A stretch of 64,000 bases of DNA from Candidatus Gastranaerophilales bacterium (GCA_944323045.1 CALUQX010000002.1:52477-116476), one strand, 5' to 3'. Shown: positions 43,196 to 53,098, counted from the stretch's first letter. The notes: generated by a model from the letters alone, not told the origin. A program made the numbers and translations.

Positions 43196-43861
43196 TTATT
43201 TTATAGCCGGAAACAGATATTTATACCCATCATTACTTCTCCAGCGTATGTATCCGGTTTTTGGCATTCTGTCTGTATCCAGAACGCTTACCAGTGCCCA
43301 GTTGCCGCGCATTACATTCAGTTTTATCTTATGCGGCAGGCTAGAATTCATTGGCGGCAGATTTAGAGTGCTTACCACCTGTGAATCGTCTTCCGGCGCA
43401 GAATGCAGATCTTTTATTGTTTCAGGCGTATCTTTAAGCATATATAATCCGTATTTTCTGCCGTATATGTTATAAAAACTTACCCAGCTCATAAATTTAT
43501 ACGGATCATCTTTTTTCATCCAGCCGCAAAGTCCCTGTGCTTTGTCATAAAGTACCTGCACCCACTCTTCAGTTTCATCCGTGACTGCAAGCAGTGCAAG
43601 CTGCTTTTTAGGCAGATATACCATAAAAACATTGTCAAAGTCCTTATTTGCAGGGAAAATATCATCCCCGCTCCAACTTATATGGGTTACAATATGGGCT
43701 TTGTCATGCGGCTCATCATACAGCGTAATTTCATTATTTGCCTGATATATTCCAAGCACATTTGCGGCTATACTGCTTACGTGGGTTGGCATAACATTTT
43801 TTGCACTGACCGGCAGTATTAAAAGGCAAAATACACTTAAGAATATCAGTATTTTTCTCAT
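43196..43861 (-). CDS. Secreted SH3-like protein
   Basis: 221 residues with a Sec signal peptide (RKILIFLSVFCLLILPVSA) and a mature part of two beta-rich halves with tryptophan/glycine spacing typical of bacterial SH3 domains (EEWVQVLYDKAQGLCGWMKK and NWALVSVLD). It is probably periplasmic and might bind peptidoglycan (inference). Lies 4 bp after pheT. Confidence 0.65.
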   Translation of the reverse strand: MRKILIFLSVFCLLILPVSAKNVMPTHVSSIAANVLGIYQANNEITLYDEPHDKAHIVTHISWSGDDIFPANKDFDNVFMVYLPKKQLALLAVTDETEEWVQVLYDKAQGLCGWMKKDDPYKFMSWVSFYNIYGRKYGLYMLKDTPETIKDLHSAPEDDSQVVSTLNLPPMNSSLPHKIKLNVMRGNWALVSVLDTDRMPKTGYIRWRSNDGYKYLFPAIK

Positions 43862-43865
43862 AAAA

Positions 43866-46346
43866 TTACTCCCTGAATGAGATATCAGCGTAAGTCTTTT
43901 GTAATTTTGTTCTTACAGAATTCATCTGTTTATCAATTATTTCATCAGTAAGTGTGGCATTTTCGTCCTGCATTTTTATGCGGAAAGCAAGACTCTTGTA
44001 GCCCTTTTCAATATTTTCGCCCTGATAAACGTCAAAAACTTCACTGCCTTTGAAAATATTTTGTTGGACTGCGCCTTTAATGACTTTTTGAATATCTTCA
44101 AAAGAAACATCATCTTTGATAACAAAAGCCAAATCACGGCGGACTTCAGGGAACTGCGGAAGTTTTTTGTAACGCGGAACTGTTTCTTTTACTATTGATA
44201 TGATTTCAGACAAATCAACTTTAAACAGATATGCATCCTGATTTAATTTCATCTTATCTTTCAGCAGCGGATGAATTTGTCCGTAATATCCGATAGCCTG
44301 AGGAGTTTTGCCAAGCAGCATTATTACAGCAGTCTTATAAGGGTGTAATATTCCGTGAGATTGTACAAGCGGGGATTTGTCGAGCGGAACAATTTTGAGA
44401 CGTCTTTCAACCCCCAATTCTTCAAACAGGCTGTCCAATAAACCCTTCACTGTGTAGAAATCAAGTGCTGCAGTTTTCTGCCATTTTGAATTTTCAATTT
44501 CGCCGCTCAAAACACCAGAAAGAACTTTTACTTCTTTTACACCGGTATTTTTTTCATCGGCTTCTGCAACTTTGAAATATGTTTTGCCAATTTCATATGC
44601 CCAGAAATTCTTCTGTCCGTTGTCATAATTGTATTTCAGGCAGTTAAGAACGCTTGCGGCAAGTGTTTGTCTCAGCATTGAATATTCTTCGCTTACTGCG
44701 TTTTTAACATAAACTGCTTTTTCTTCATCAAAGGATACCATATATTTATCCAGAAGAGATTTACCTATCAGAGAACTTGTTTGAATTTCGTTCAAACCGG
44801 CTGAAAGCATATGTTCATGCACTTTTTTAATAACTTTTTCTTCCAGAGATATTTCAGGTGACTGATTTTTAGAAGGCAGGGTTGGCGAAATTTTGTCAAA
44901 TCCGTTGATACGTGCTATTTCTTCAATCAAATCAATTTCTCTTGTAACATCATACGCGCGGTGAGAAGGTACTAAGAATTTTGCAGCCATTTCATTACCG
45001 CCGAGTTTTTCAAACCCCAGTTTTTCTAAAATAGAATCGCATCTTTCAGGTGCAACTTCGCATCCCAGAATTCTTTTTATCTGTGCGTATCTAAGAGTTA
45101 TTTCTATAGGGTCTAATTTGTTTTCACCTGTTTCGACAACGCCTGCAATTTCAGCATCAGCAAGCTCAGCCATTAACTGCATTGCACGCATCAATGCCGG
45201 TCTTATTGCTTCTATATCAACTCCGCGTTCGTATCTTGCACAGGCCTCACTTCTGTAGCCGACACTTCTTGAGGATTTTCTGTTTGAAACAGGGGTGAAA
45301 TATGCTGCTTCCAGTGCAATATTTTTAGTGTTGTCATCAATTTCGGAATTTTCACCGCCGAACACACCTGCAAGACATACGCCTTTGGTTTGATCTGCTA
45401 TCAAAACGCTGTCATGAGTCAGGTTTCTTTCAACACCGTCAAGCGTTACGATTTTTTCGCCTTCTTTAGCGCGTCTTACGCAAAGGTAACCGTTTAATTT
45501 GTCAGAGTCAAAGGCATGGAATGGTGTTCCGTATTCCAGCATAACATAGTTTGTTATATCAACTACATTGTTTATTGCCCGCACGCCTGATGTGATAAGG
45601 CGTTTTTGCATCCATTCCGGTGACGGCTTAATTTTTATATTTTTCAATATACCGAGAGAATAATATTTGCAGACATCTTTATCAATAATTTCTACTTTAA
45701 ATTCATTTGTAGACAGGTCTTTAGTGCATTCCAGCGGGGAGAATTTGAGCGGCTTGTCGAATATTGCACAGAGTTCTCTTGCAATGCCGATAACTGACAT
45801 TTGATCTCCGCGGTTTGCGGTCGGAGCGACATGCAGTACATAATCCTTTTCAAAGCCAAGCACATCTTCTACATTTTCGCCTATTTTAACATCAGGGAAA
45901 ATTCTGTTTAAAATGAGTATGCCGTCTTCTTCCTGATAATTTCGTTCAGCGACACCTAACTCATCATCAGAACAAAGCATTCCCTGAGATTCCACCCCGC
46001 GGATTACAGCAGGGGTAAGCGTAAACATTTCACCGGTTTTTCTATCCAGAACCTGACTGCCGACAGAGGCATACGGAACTATTTGACCTTCAGCTATATT
46101 TTGCGCGCCGCAGACAACTGTTTTTAAGCCAGCACCTGTATTTACTGTCACAAGATGCAGGTGGTCAGAATTCGGGTGGTTGTCTATTTTTTCTATTTTT
46201 ACTGTTTTAATATTAGTAAATTTAGGTTTTACCTCTTCAACTTCTTCAACTTCCAACCCGCTCATAGTAAGTTCGTGGGCAATTTGTTCAACATCTACAT
46301 CTGTCAAATCTACAAATTCGTTTAACCAGTTTAATGATACTTGCAT
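43866..46346 (-). CDS. pheT: Phenylalanine--tRNA ligase beta subunit
   Basis: Beta chain of the alpha2-beta2 synthetase. Seen: N-terminal MQVSLNWLNEFVDL, the EMAP/tRNA-binding OB fold (NHPNSDHLHLVTVNTG, VVCGAQNI), the B3/B4 editing region, the B5 domain, a catalytic-core-like domain and a C-terminal ferredoxin-like anticodon-binding domain (PQFPEVRRDLAFVIKDDVSF). 826 residues, slightly long. pheS is not adjacent. Confidence 0.97.
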   Translation of the reverse strand: MQVSLNWLNEFVDLTDVDVEQIAHELTMSGLEVEEVEEVKPKFTNIKTVKIEKIDNHPNSDHLHLVTVNTGAGLKTVVCGAQNIAEGQIVPYASVGSQVLDRKTGEMFTLTPAVIRGVESQGMLCSDDELGVAERNYQEEDGILILNRIFPDVKIGENVEDVLGFEKDYVLHVAPTANRGDQMSVIGIARELCAIFDKPLKFSPLECTKDLSTNEFKVEIIDKDVCKYYSLGILKNIKIKPSPEWMQKRLITSGVRAINNVVDITNYVMLEYGTPFHAFDSDKLNGYLCVRRAKEGEKIVTLDGVERNLTHDSVLIADQTKGVCLAGVFGGENSEIDDNTKNIALEAAYFTPVSNRKSSRSVGYRSEACARYERGVDIEAIRPALMRAMQLMAELADAEIAGVVETGENKLDPIEITLRYAQIKRILGCEVAPERCDSILEKLGFEKLGGNEMAAKFLVPSHRAYDVTREIDLIEEIARINGFDKISPTLPSKNQSPEISLEEKVIKKVHEHMLSAGLNEIQTSSLIGKSLLDKYMVSFDEEKAVYVKNAVSEEYSMLRQTLAASVLNCLKYNYDNGQKNFWAYEIGKTYFKVAEADEKNTGVKEVKVLSGVLSGEIENSKWQKTAALDFYTVKGLLDSLFEELGVERRLKIVPLDKSPLVQSHGILHPYKTAVIMLLGKTPQAIGYYGQIHPLLKDKMKLNQDAYLFKVDLSEIISIVKETVPRYKKLPQFPEVRRDLAFVIKDDVSFEDIQKVIKGAVQQNIFKGSEVFDVYQGENIEKGYKSLAFRIKMQDENATLTDEIIDKQMNSVRTKLQKTYADISFRE

Positions 46347-46443
46347 TTTCTATAATTCCCTCTCATAATTTTAAAGTCTATGACTACAATATAAAACAAA
46401 CTGTATCTGTTGTAAAGGCGGTTGGAGGTCTATTATAAATTAT

Positions 46444-46662
46444 TTAAATATATGGTTTAATTCTGACGAATTTCAAATCATACCCCAATATTTGTCCGAT
46501 TAATAGAGCTTCTTCATATTTTAGTGTTCCTCTTGTAAGTTTTTGTGAAATATTAGAGCGGGAAATATTTTTTCCGGTGAGTTTTGTCATTTCTTGAGCA
46601 ATGTATGTTATAGAAACGTCATTTTCCACTAACAGCATTTTTATATCTTTTTTAACGCGCAT
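46444..46662 (-). CDS. Small HTH protein (XRE/DUF6471-like), paralogue of the one at 21223
   Basis: 72 residues: RVKKDIKMLLVENDVSITYI, then SRSNISQKLTRGTLKYEEAL and ILGYDLKFVRI, aligning along its length with the 68-residue protein at 21223-21429. Divergent from pilin 3, as the other is from the pseudopilin at 20022, and both intergenic regions have a TATATTGAMACATGT motif. GAGGT lies before the start. Likely a local regulator (inference). Confidence 0.72.
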   Translation of the reverse strand: MRVKKDIKMLLVENDVSITYIAQEMTKLTGKNISRSNISQKLTRGTLKYEEALLIGQILGYDLKFVRIKPYI

Positions 46663-46680
46663 AAATACCTCATATGTAAC

Positions 46681-46695
46681 TATATTGACACATGT
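46681..46695. promoter_or_regulatory. Candidate operator, second copy
   Basis: TATATTGACACATGT, 14 of 15 identical to 21140-21154. Lies between the divergent HTH and pilin 3 genes. Confidence 0.4.
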
Positions 46696-46786
46696 TGCAT
46701 ATTGATATAAAATGCGTTATTATACAGGAACGTTTTTGTATAATAGTAACGGAATTTATAATAGTACTTTACAAAAGGAGGTATTT

Positions 46787-47827
46787 ATGACAAATAAGCA
46801 TGCTTTTACACTTGCAGAAGTCCTCATAACGCTGGCAATCATCGGCGTGGTGGCAGTTTTGACAATCCCGGCGCTTATCCAGAACCACAACGAAAAAGTT
46901 TGGTCTACTGCTAAGGATTTGTGGGAAAAGAAACTTACAGAGACAGTTAGGAGAATGAACATTGACGGAGTTATGACAGGTCATAAGTCTACAGAAGATT
47001 TTATGAATACTTTCAAAAATTATATGAAAGTCATTAAAACCTGTGATAACAGTGAAATTAAAAAATGCTATTCCCCTAAAATAGTTCAAACAGGAAGTGA
47101 TTCTGAAACTATCGAAGTTGAAACTTCTGAATTAAAAACAGCAGAGAACTTAGGTAATGACTGGGAAACTAATACCATGAGCTTTGTTGTTGCAGATGGT
47201 ACAACTGTTATTATGGCATATAATCCTAATTGTCCTTACGCTGACCCGATAGAGGATCAAGGAAGTCAGGTAAGCTGCATGGCATATATGGTAGATGTAA
47301 ACGGTAAAAAGGGTCCTAATAAAGTAACTAAAGACATTAAATTAATTGGTCAAATATCTCTTTCCAATTGCGACAATCCTATAGGAGATATGTGCTTTAG
47401 TACTGATTTTAAACCAACCCCTATAGACACAACCTTAGATGAAAACAAACAATATGATGAAAATTATGCAGTAACAAATAATTACTGGGCAGGAGCCAAG
47501 AAAGCATGCGCGGATATGGGGATGAGTTTACCAACAAGAACGCAACTGGCGCAGTTAGTAAGCAATTTGTATGTAGATAGCAACGGCAATGCAGTAACGA
47601 TTGGCATATCGGAGTATAAATCAGGTCTAAAAATAAAGGACGAATACAAAAGTAATCCTCCACTTACTCTTGGCGGCTCCTACTGGTCTAGTGAGGATGG
47701 TGCTGGTCTGTATCATGCATTCTACCGTGAGTTCAATTCTACCAGTACCTCTTCAGGTGGTGCAAATGGTGACGGCTCAGGTATCAAGGACGAGGGATAC
47801 TACCGCGCTATATGTATTTCAAACTAG
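46787..47827 (+). CDS. Pilin-like protein with lectin-like C-terminal domain (pilin 3)
   Basis: 346 residues with a short 6-residue leader (MTNKHA) and cleavage before F7 of FTLAEVLITLAIIGVVA; AAAGGAGGT precedes the ATG at 46787. Body related to pilins 1 and 2 but more distant. The C-terminal part has YWAGAKKACADMG, LPTRTQLAQLVSN and GGSYWSSEDGAG, then YYRAICISN: the DUF1566/C-type-lectin-like pattern of many DGR targets. Codons in the last 45 positions are pyrimidine-rich at position three. No perfect hairpin follows the stop, only an imperfect one, so it may not be an active target. Confidence 0.83.
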   Translation: MTNKHAFTLAEVLITLAIIGVVAVLTIPALIQNHNEKVWSTAKDLWEKKLTETVRRMNIDGVMTGHKSTEDFMNTFKNYMKVIKTCDNSEIKKCYSPKIVQTGSDSETIEVETSELKTAENLGNDWETNTMSFVVADGTTVIMAYNPNCPYADPIEDQGSQVSCMAYMVDVNGKKGPNKVTKDIKLIGQISLSNCDNPIGDMCFSTDFKPTPIDTTLDENKQYDENYAVTNNYWAGAKKACADMGMSLPTRTQLAQLVSNLYVDSNGNAVTIGISEYKSGLKIKDEYKSNPPLTLGGSYWSSEDGAGLYHAFYREFNSTSTSSGGANGDGSGIKDEGYYRAICISN

Positions 47828-47862
47828 CCGGAGGTGTGTCATTTGACTAACCTTTGAGATAT

Positions 47863-47897
47863 AATCAGGCAATGAGGATATTCCATGTTGCCTGATT
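47863..47897 (+). terminator. Conserved pilin-type terminator, copy 3
   Basis: AATCAGGCAA (47863-47872) pairs with TTGCCTGATT (47888-47897), inner GGATATTCC, then TTT. Same design as after pilins 1 and 2. Confidence 0.82.
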
Positions 47898-47904
47898 TTG
47901 AAAC

Positions 47905-48236
47905 GAACTTAGCGGATTTGCGGACGGACGGAGCGAAGCGAGTCCGGATAGCGAACGGATTGAGCCGGCTTGTGCGTAAGCACAATAGGCGAAACTCCGT
48001 GAGCATGGAGCAAATCCAAGACACGTCCTATTGTCTTTTGGGGAGATCCCGCAAGGCGGCAATACATGTATGCTGCGACAATGCCGCTGCGGGATGACGG
48101 AGAGGACGAGTGCCCCCCATTCATGATGTCGGGCTGAAGTCCGACCTATGTTGAAACACTTTGTGCCCCCTCTCCCCAACCCTCTCCCTCGGAGGGGAGA
48201 GGGGGAATTGCGTTGGTTGCTCAATGTAACAACTGT
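47905..48236. repeat. Repeat block downstream of pilin 3
   Basis: Leader repeat element copy 3 at 47905-48039, REP-like palindrome GAGATCCCGCAAGG...CTGCGGGATGACG at 48043-48099, GTCGGGCTGAAGTCCGACC near 48125-48144 and a CCCTCTCCC...GGGGAGAGGG palindrome near 48168-48206. No gene. Confidence 0.75.
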
Positions 48237-48698
48237 TCACAGCTCACTGTCAACGATATCCCGTTTGCGTCTTCGCCAGAATGAATTGGCGCGTTTTTGT
48301 TCCCTCTTCAATACATCTGAAAATTCTATCAGTGGTTCCATTTTATACCCGCAATTCTCTGACAATGCACCGCCCATTGAAAACAATTCCTCCTGCGGGT
48401 AGCGGCGGCAAATTGCAGGACGAAATTTATGTATTTTGCATTTATGCGTTTCCAGATCAAGATTCTGGCATTCAAACACCAGCCCGATATCGTCTTTATC
48501 AATCACCTTTAAATGCGCATAAAAACTGTGCAGCAATTGCAGTTTTTTAAATTCTTTTTCATCCTGTATGACGTGTTTGTAGTGTTTTACATAAATATGT
48601 GTACAACATTGTCCGCAAGCATTACATTTGCCTGTTCTATAATATTTTCTGCGCAAAATCGCTGACAAAAACCACTTTTTTAGCTTCAAAAACATCAT
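48237..48698 (-). CDS. YkgJ-family cysteine cluster protein
   Basis: 153 residues with the zinc/iron-binding cysteine pattern CNACGQCCTHIYV near residue 24, then CQNLDLETHKCKIH and RPAICRRYP. Family members bind a metal through conserved cysteines; the biochemical role is unsettled. A basic, tryptophan-containing N-terminus precedes the cluster. Stands alone. Confidence 0.85.
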   Translation of the reverse strand: MMFLKLKKWFLSAILRRKYYRTGKCNACGQCCTHIYVKHYKHVIQDEKEFKKLQLLHSFYAHLKVIDKDDIGLVFECQNLDLETHKCKIHKFRPAICRRYPQEELFSMGGALSENCGYKMEPLIEFSDVLKREQKRANSFWRRRKRDIVDSEL

Positions 48699-48855
48699 AC
48701 CTACATGATAACAAAGTATTTCAAAACTAATTATTAACTTTTGTAAATATTTTATTCTCCAGCCGGCAAAAGAAAATTTTGACAGGTATTAAAAGGAATG
48801 AGGAGATAATAATTAAAACCCAATAACTATAACATAACCAAAAATAACCAACCTT

Positions 48856-48874
48856 GACCTCAAAAAATGAGGTC
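48856..48874. terminator. Hairpin terminator at the end of the queH transcript
   Basis: GACCTCA (48856-48862) pairs with TGAGGTC (48868-48874). The T tract is on the plus side, but no plus-strand gene is present upstream, so it more likely ends queH. Confidence 0.6.
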
Positions 48875-48877
48875 TTT

Positions 48878-49426
48878 TTATTTTCTGATACTGAATTCAC
48901 AGCCGCAGTAATTTTGCCGGTATAATCCCAGTTCGCGGGAAATTTTGTTTGTTTTTAAGAATCCGTCTTTTTTCTTAAAATCAATTGCCTGATAATTCAA
49001 ATCATATTCGTCGGCTATTTTTTGTCCTATTTCGGTTAGTTTGTTGAAATTCTTATGGGGGCTGATAACAATAGATGTTGTGAATTCTTGTATACCTGAA
49101 TGTTTTGCAAATTCAGCAGTTTTGCGGAGTCTTAATTCAAAACACCTGTCGCATCGCGCTCCTTTTTCCGGTTCATTTTCAAGCCCCATTGCTGCGTGAT
49201 AAAATTCTGCCGGCTCATATTCTGCCTCAACAAGTTCAACATTCATAGCTTTACATAAAATACGTTCTGCCTCTAAACGCCTGTTATATTCTTCAAGCGG
49301 ATAGATGTTAGGATTGTAAAAATACACAACAACCCGATATCCCGCATCTTTTAAATAAGATACGGGATATCCTGAACATATAGCACAACATGCGTGCAAT
49401 ACTATTGTTTTATCTTGATTGTTCAT
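48878..49426 (-). CDS. queH: Epoxyqueuosine reductase QueH
   Basis: Reduces epoxyqueuosine to queuosine in tRNA, replacing QueG in many anaerobes. Seen: LHACCAICSGYPVSYL at the N-terminus, NPNIYPLEEYNRRLE, ARCDRCFELRL, and the C-terminal YRQNYCGCEFS: the CC, CxxC and CxC cysteines and aspartate that bind the cluster and metal. About 182 residues from the ATG at 49426; a GTG five codons earlier is possible. Overlaps the end of the VKOR-DsbA gene by 17 bp. Confidence 0.9.
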   Translation of the reverse strand: MNNQDKTIVLHACCAICSGYPVSYLKDAGYRVVVYFYNPNIYPLEEYNRRLEAERILCKAMNVELVEAEYEPAEFYHAAMGLENEPEKGARCDRCFELRLRKTAEFAKHSGIQEFTTSIVISPHKNFNKLTEIGQKIADEYDLNYQAIDFKKKDGFLKTNKISRELGLYRQNYCGCEFSIRK

Positions 49427-50630
49427 CGCGTGGTACTGCACCTTGTTCTATCATCCATTCTTTGAATTCTTTGTACGGTTTCACACCGGTATAAGACTTC
49501 CCGTTGACAACTGTTACAGGAGTGCCGTTGAATCCCTTATCTGCTGCCATTTGAATGTCATTTCTTAATGCATACATAGCTTCACGGCTGTTTGCATCTT
49601 TTTGGAGTTTGTCAACATCAAGTTTCATTTGTTTTGCGTACACAAGCACAGCGGCTTCGTCTTTTGGTTTTGCATCAAATAAAACAGTGTTCATACCCCA
49701 TAAATTTCCCTGTTTTTCGGCAGCATAGGCATATCTTGCGAGCATACATGAATCTTCATGTCCGCCGAGCGTCTGCATAATATAAGGGTTGCAGTCAGTG
49801 CTGAGCGGGAAGTTATGGTGAACAAATTTAACATTTTTCAGTTCTTTTGCAAGTTTGTGCATCATAATATTGTGGGAACGGCAAATCGGACAGCGATAAT
49901 CTGAATATATTTCGACAATCACCTTACCGTCTTTGTCTCCCAACTGGTTGCCGACAACTGCATATTTGTTATATTTTGCTTTGGTAAATTCCTGAAAATC
50001 CTTTTTCTTTTGAATCTGCGGGGTGAAAACATTTGACAGGGTTGTGTATGTCAAACCTCCGGCTGCTGCAAGCATTACAATAATAAACATAATCAAATAT
50101 TTTTTGATTTTTACAGCGTCAATAAAGTCAACAACACTCTGCTTAATAGATTTTACAAACCATCCGTCTTTAGCACTGGCAGCCGCAACAAGTCCTATTA
50201 TTAAATTCAGGATGTAAGTAGCCGCACATAAAACACAAAGTTTGCGAATTTCGTACAAACTTACAAAAAGTAATGACATTGATATAAGAAATGATATTAA
50301 TCCCAATGACGCAATGTAATCAAGCGGATTTTTAAACACTTCCAAAAATCTTAAAAATTTAATATTTTTAAGTTTATCTGCAAATAATAACATTATTATG
50401 AATAAGTATAGAAACATTCCCCAGTAGGCAAGAGGAATGCCTAAAAACTGTGATTCAGTAGTTTTTGCGACACTGTCACAGTCAATAAAATCGTTTATTG
50501 AACAAAAACTTGCAAGTGCATACGGATTAAAATTGGCATCATAATAAATTATTGCAAGTTTGATTGTTGTGATAAATCCTATGAGGGCTAAAATAAATAC
50601 CCATATCTTTTTCTGCAAAACTTTATCCAT
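49410..50630 (-). CDS. VKOR-DsbA (thioredoxin-like) fusion disulfide-forming protein
   Basis: A 406-residue fusion. The N-terminal vitamin-K-epoxide-reductase-like domain has four to five helices with SINDFIDCDSVAKT and the redox pair LCVLCAATY (quinone side). After another helix comes a periplasmic DsbA-like domain with EIYSDYRCPICRSHN and a cis-proline loop NGTPVTVVNG. Such fusions form disulfides in exported proteins in Cyanobacteria and relatives, which fits the cysteine-containing pilins of this window (inference). Same strand and overlapping with queH. Confidence 0.9.
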   Translation of the reverse strand: MDKVLQKKIWVFILALIGFITTIKLAIIYYDANFNPYALASFCSINDFIDCDSVAKTTESQFLGIPLAYWGMFLYLFIIMLLFADKLKNIKFLRFLEVFKNPLDYIASLGLISFLISMSLLFVSLYEIRKLCVLCAATYILNLIIGLVAAASAKDGWFVKSIKQSVVDFIDAVKIKKYLIMFIIVMLAAAGGLTYTTLSNVFTPQIQKKKDFQEFTKAKYNKYAVVGNQLGDKDGKVIVEIYSDYRCPICRSHNIMMHKLAKELKNVKFVHHNFPLSTDCNPYIMQTLGGHEDSCMLARYAYAAEKQGNLWGMNTVLFDAKPKDEAAVLVYAKQMKLDVDKLQKDANSREAMYALRNDIQMAADKGFNGTPVTVVNGKSYTGVKPYKEFKEWMIEQGAVPRDEQSR

Positions 50631-50830
50631 ACTCTTAAATCTCCTATAAAAACGTTTGCATATTTATTTTACAGAATTAAATATAATAAATCAATACCGG
50701 AAAGTAGAAATACAAATAATCAGTTGCGGTAATAAAAATTTTTTGAGAGATTGATTAATTATAATTATGCTGGACAAAACACATTTAAATGATATTATAA
50801 TTTTGTAAACGGAATTAGGTAATTGATTTT

Positions 50831-53074
50831 ATGATGAGCCAAACAAAAAAGTTATCTGTAGCATTCTACTGGCATATGCATCAGCCTGTATATCAACTAA
50901 GCCCTAATGGCGATTATCTTATGCCATGGGTGAGACTGCATGCGATAAAAGATTACCTTGATATGGTTACAATTTTAGCCAAATTCAAAAAAATAAAACT
51001 AAATTTCAATCTTGTTCCGGTACTGCTGGACAGCCTGATTGATTATGGAGAAAAGGGATTACATGATATACATTCACGTTTAACTATTAAGGATGCAAGC
51101 AGGCTGACGGCTGATGACAAAGAATTTATTCTTAACAACTTTTTTGATGCCAATTATCAGTCTATGATTCTTCCTTATCCTGAATACAACAGACTTTTTC
51201 AAAAAGCCCAGATGGATTATTCAAAAGGGATTGATGTGTTCACCAATCAGGAATATTCTGATTTAATGGCACTTTTTAATCTTGTCTGGTTTGACCCCAC
51301 ACACAAACAAAAATATCCGGAATTAAAAAGACTTATAAAAAAAGGAAAAAATTATACACTTCAGGATAGAATAAAAATTATTGATATCCAGCGGGATATT
51401 ATAAGAAAAATCATTCCTACATATAAAAAATTTCTGGATAAGGGGCAGATTGAAATTACAACCAGCCCTTACTATCATCCGATTCTGCCAATACTGCTTG
51501 ATATAAAAGGGATTAAAAAATCATCTGGCGAGGATTTGCCGTCAAATCTTAAAATGGAACTTGATGCAAAATTGCAGACTGAATATGCGCTTGAACGTAT
51601 TGAAGAATTGTTTGGCAAACGCCCACGCGGCATCTGGCCATCAGAGCATTGTATAAGCGCAAAAGAACTCCAGATGTTTTCTGATTTAGGAATAGAATGG
51701 ACTATTTCTGATGAAGGTATTCTCGCGAATTCTATTAACTATGAATTTGTCAGGGATTTCAGAGGCTATCTGGAAGATCCGTACAGACTTTTGAAAACTT
51801 ATCACTACAAAACAAAAAGCGCAGATATAAAACTTGTTTTCAGAGATTCAGTTTTGCCGAATTTAATCGGGTTTGAATACCCTAATCACAATCCGGAAAA
51901 TGCAGCAAATGATCTTTATGACAGACTGAAAGTAATCCAGAGCAAACTGCTGTCTTCGCCGGATGAGAATCATCTGATTACAATTGCAATGGACGGAGAA
52001 AACTGCTGGGAAAATTACGAAAATGACGGCTATACCTTCCTGAAAACTCTTTATACCTTAATAGAAAAAGATGACTCGTTGGAAACAGTTTTGTTGAGCG
52101 ATTACATAGAAAAAGAAAAGCTTGAAAAACCGCTGAATAAAATCAGTTCCGGCTCATGGATAAACCAGAATTTCAAACTCTGGATAGATGAACCGCTTAA
52201 AAATTTAGCCTGGACATATGTAAAACAGGCGCGGGATGATTTTTCCGCTTACGTAAAACAAAATCCTCTGGATCCGAATATTCCGCTTGCAATGCGGGAA
52301 TTGTTTATCTGCGAAGGCAGTGACTGGTTCTGGTGGTATGGTGAGCCTAACGATTCTGGACGGGATAATATCTTTGATTATCTGTTCCGTGAACATCTGA
52401 AAAATATCTATCTCTATCTCGGACTTGAACCGCCGCAATATCTGGAAAGCGCTCTGTCTTACGCCATAGCAGACGCGCACAGGCATAGTGAAAAGCCGCC
52501 GGCAGAAGATGAGATTATTGAAAATCAAAATGAACTGCAAGACATGCAATATGCAGGATGTATTGAAATTCCGGACGGTCCGGTGCTCAAAGATTCAAAA
52601 CTATTTGATAAGATATGTTTTGGCTATGATAAAGATAATTTTTATCTGCGGTTTTACATTAATGAATATGTACGTGAAAATCCGTCTAAATATATCCAAA
52701 CTTATCAGATGTATATTTATATGCGTAATGCAGACAAAAAACAGCACCTTTCACCAATAAGGTTAATTAACAAAACAGAGAATGTACTTCCGCTTTCAAA
52801 AGAAAAATTCCATAACGAGTTACAACTTGCAGTGCACAACGATCAACTGCAATTTACCCGCCTGATTAAAGCTATTCCGAATAATATCTGGGCGCTGCAA
52901 TCTTCAAAAAATTTCACAGCCGCATATAACAAAAAAGTAATAGATTTAAAAATCCCGTTCGACAATATTGACATTGCCCCGAAAGAAACACTGGAATTTA
53001 TGTTTGTAAACGCAAATCTTGGTATAAAAGATTTATTTATACCTAATGAAATGCTGCTTAGTGTTACAAGATAA
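50831..53074 (+). CDS. Glycoside hydrolase family 57 protein
   Basis: GH57 enzymes are alpha-amylases, glucanotransferases or branching enzymes. Seen: YWHMHQPVYQ at residues 13-22, ITTSPYYHPILPIL near 213, GIWPSEHCIS near 270 with the presumed nucleophile glutamate, and ITIAMDGENCWENY near 395 with the second carboxylate. The second half, from about residue 480, includes GSDWFWWYGEPN and a beta-rich C-terminus. 747 residues, close to the COG1449 type. Probably acts on glycogen or maltodextrin. Monocistronic, with a terminator. Confidence 0.9.
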   Translation: MMSQTKKLSVAFYWHMHQPVYQLSPNGDYLMPWVRLHAIKDYLDMVTILAKFKKIKLNFNLVPVLLDSLIDYGEKGLHDIHSRLTIKDASRLTADDKEFILNNFFDANYQSMILPYPEYNRLFQKAQMDYSKGIDVFTNQEYSDLMALFNLVWFDPTHKQKYPELKRLIKKGKNYTLQDRIKIIDIQRDIIRKIIPTYKKFLDKGQIEITTSPYYHPILPILLDIKGIKKSSGEDLPSNLKMELDAKLQTEYALERIEELFGKRPRGIWPSEHCISAKELQMFSDLGIEWTISDEGILANSINYEFVRDFRGYLEDPYRLLKTYHYKTKSADIKLVFRDSVLPNLIGFEYPNHNPENAANDLYDRLKVIQSKLLSSPDENHLITIAMDGENCWENYENDGYTFLKTLYTLIEKDDSLETVLLSDYIEKEKLEKPLNKISSGSWINQNFKLWIDEPLKNLAWTYVKQARDDFSAYVKQNPLDPNIPLAMRELFICEGSDWFWWYGEPNDSGRDNIFDYLFREHLKNIYLYLGLEPPQYLESALSYAIADAHRHSEKPPAEDEIIENQNELQDMQYAGCIEIPDGPVLKDSKLFDKICFGYDKDNFYLRFYINEYVRENPSKYIQTYQMYIYMRNADKKQHLSPIRLINKTENVLPLSKEKFHNELQLAVHNDQLQFTRLIKAIPNNIWALQSSKNFTAAYNKKVIDLKIPFDNIDIAPKETLEFMFVNANLGIKDLFIPNEMLLSVTR

Positions 53075-53098
53075 ATACCGGAAATAAACATACAAAAA

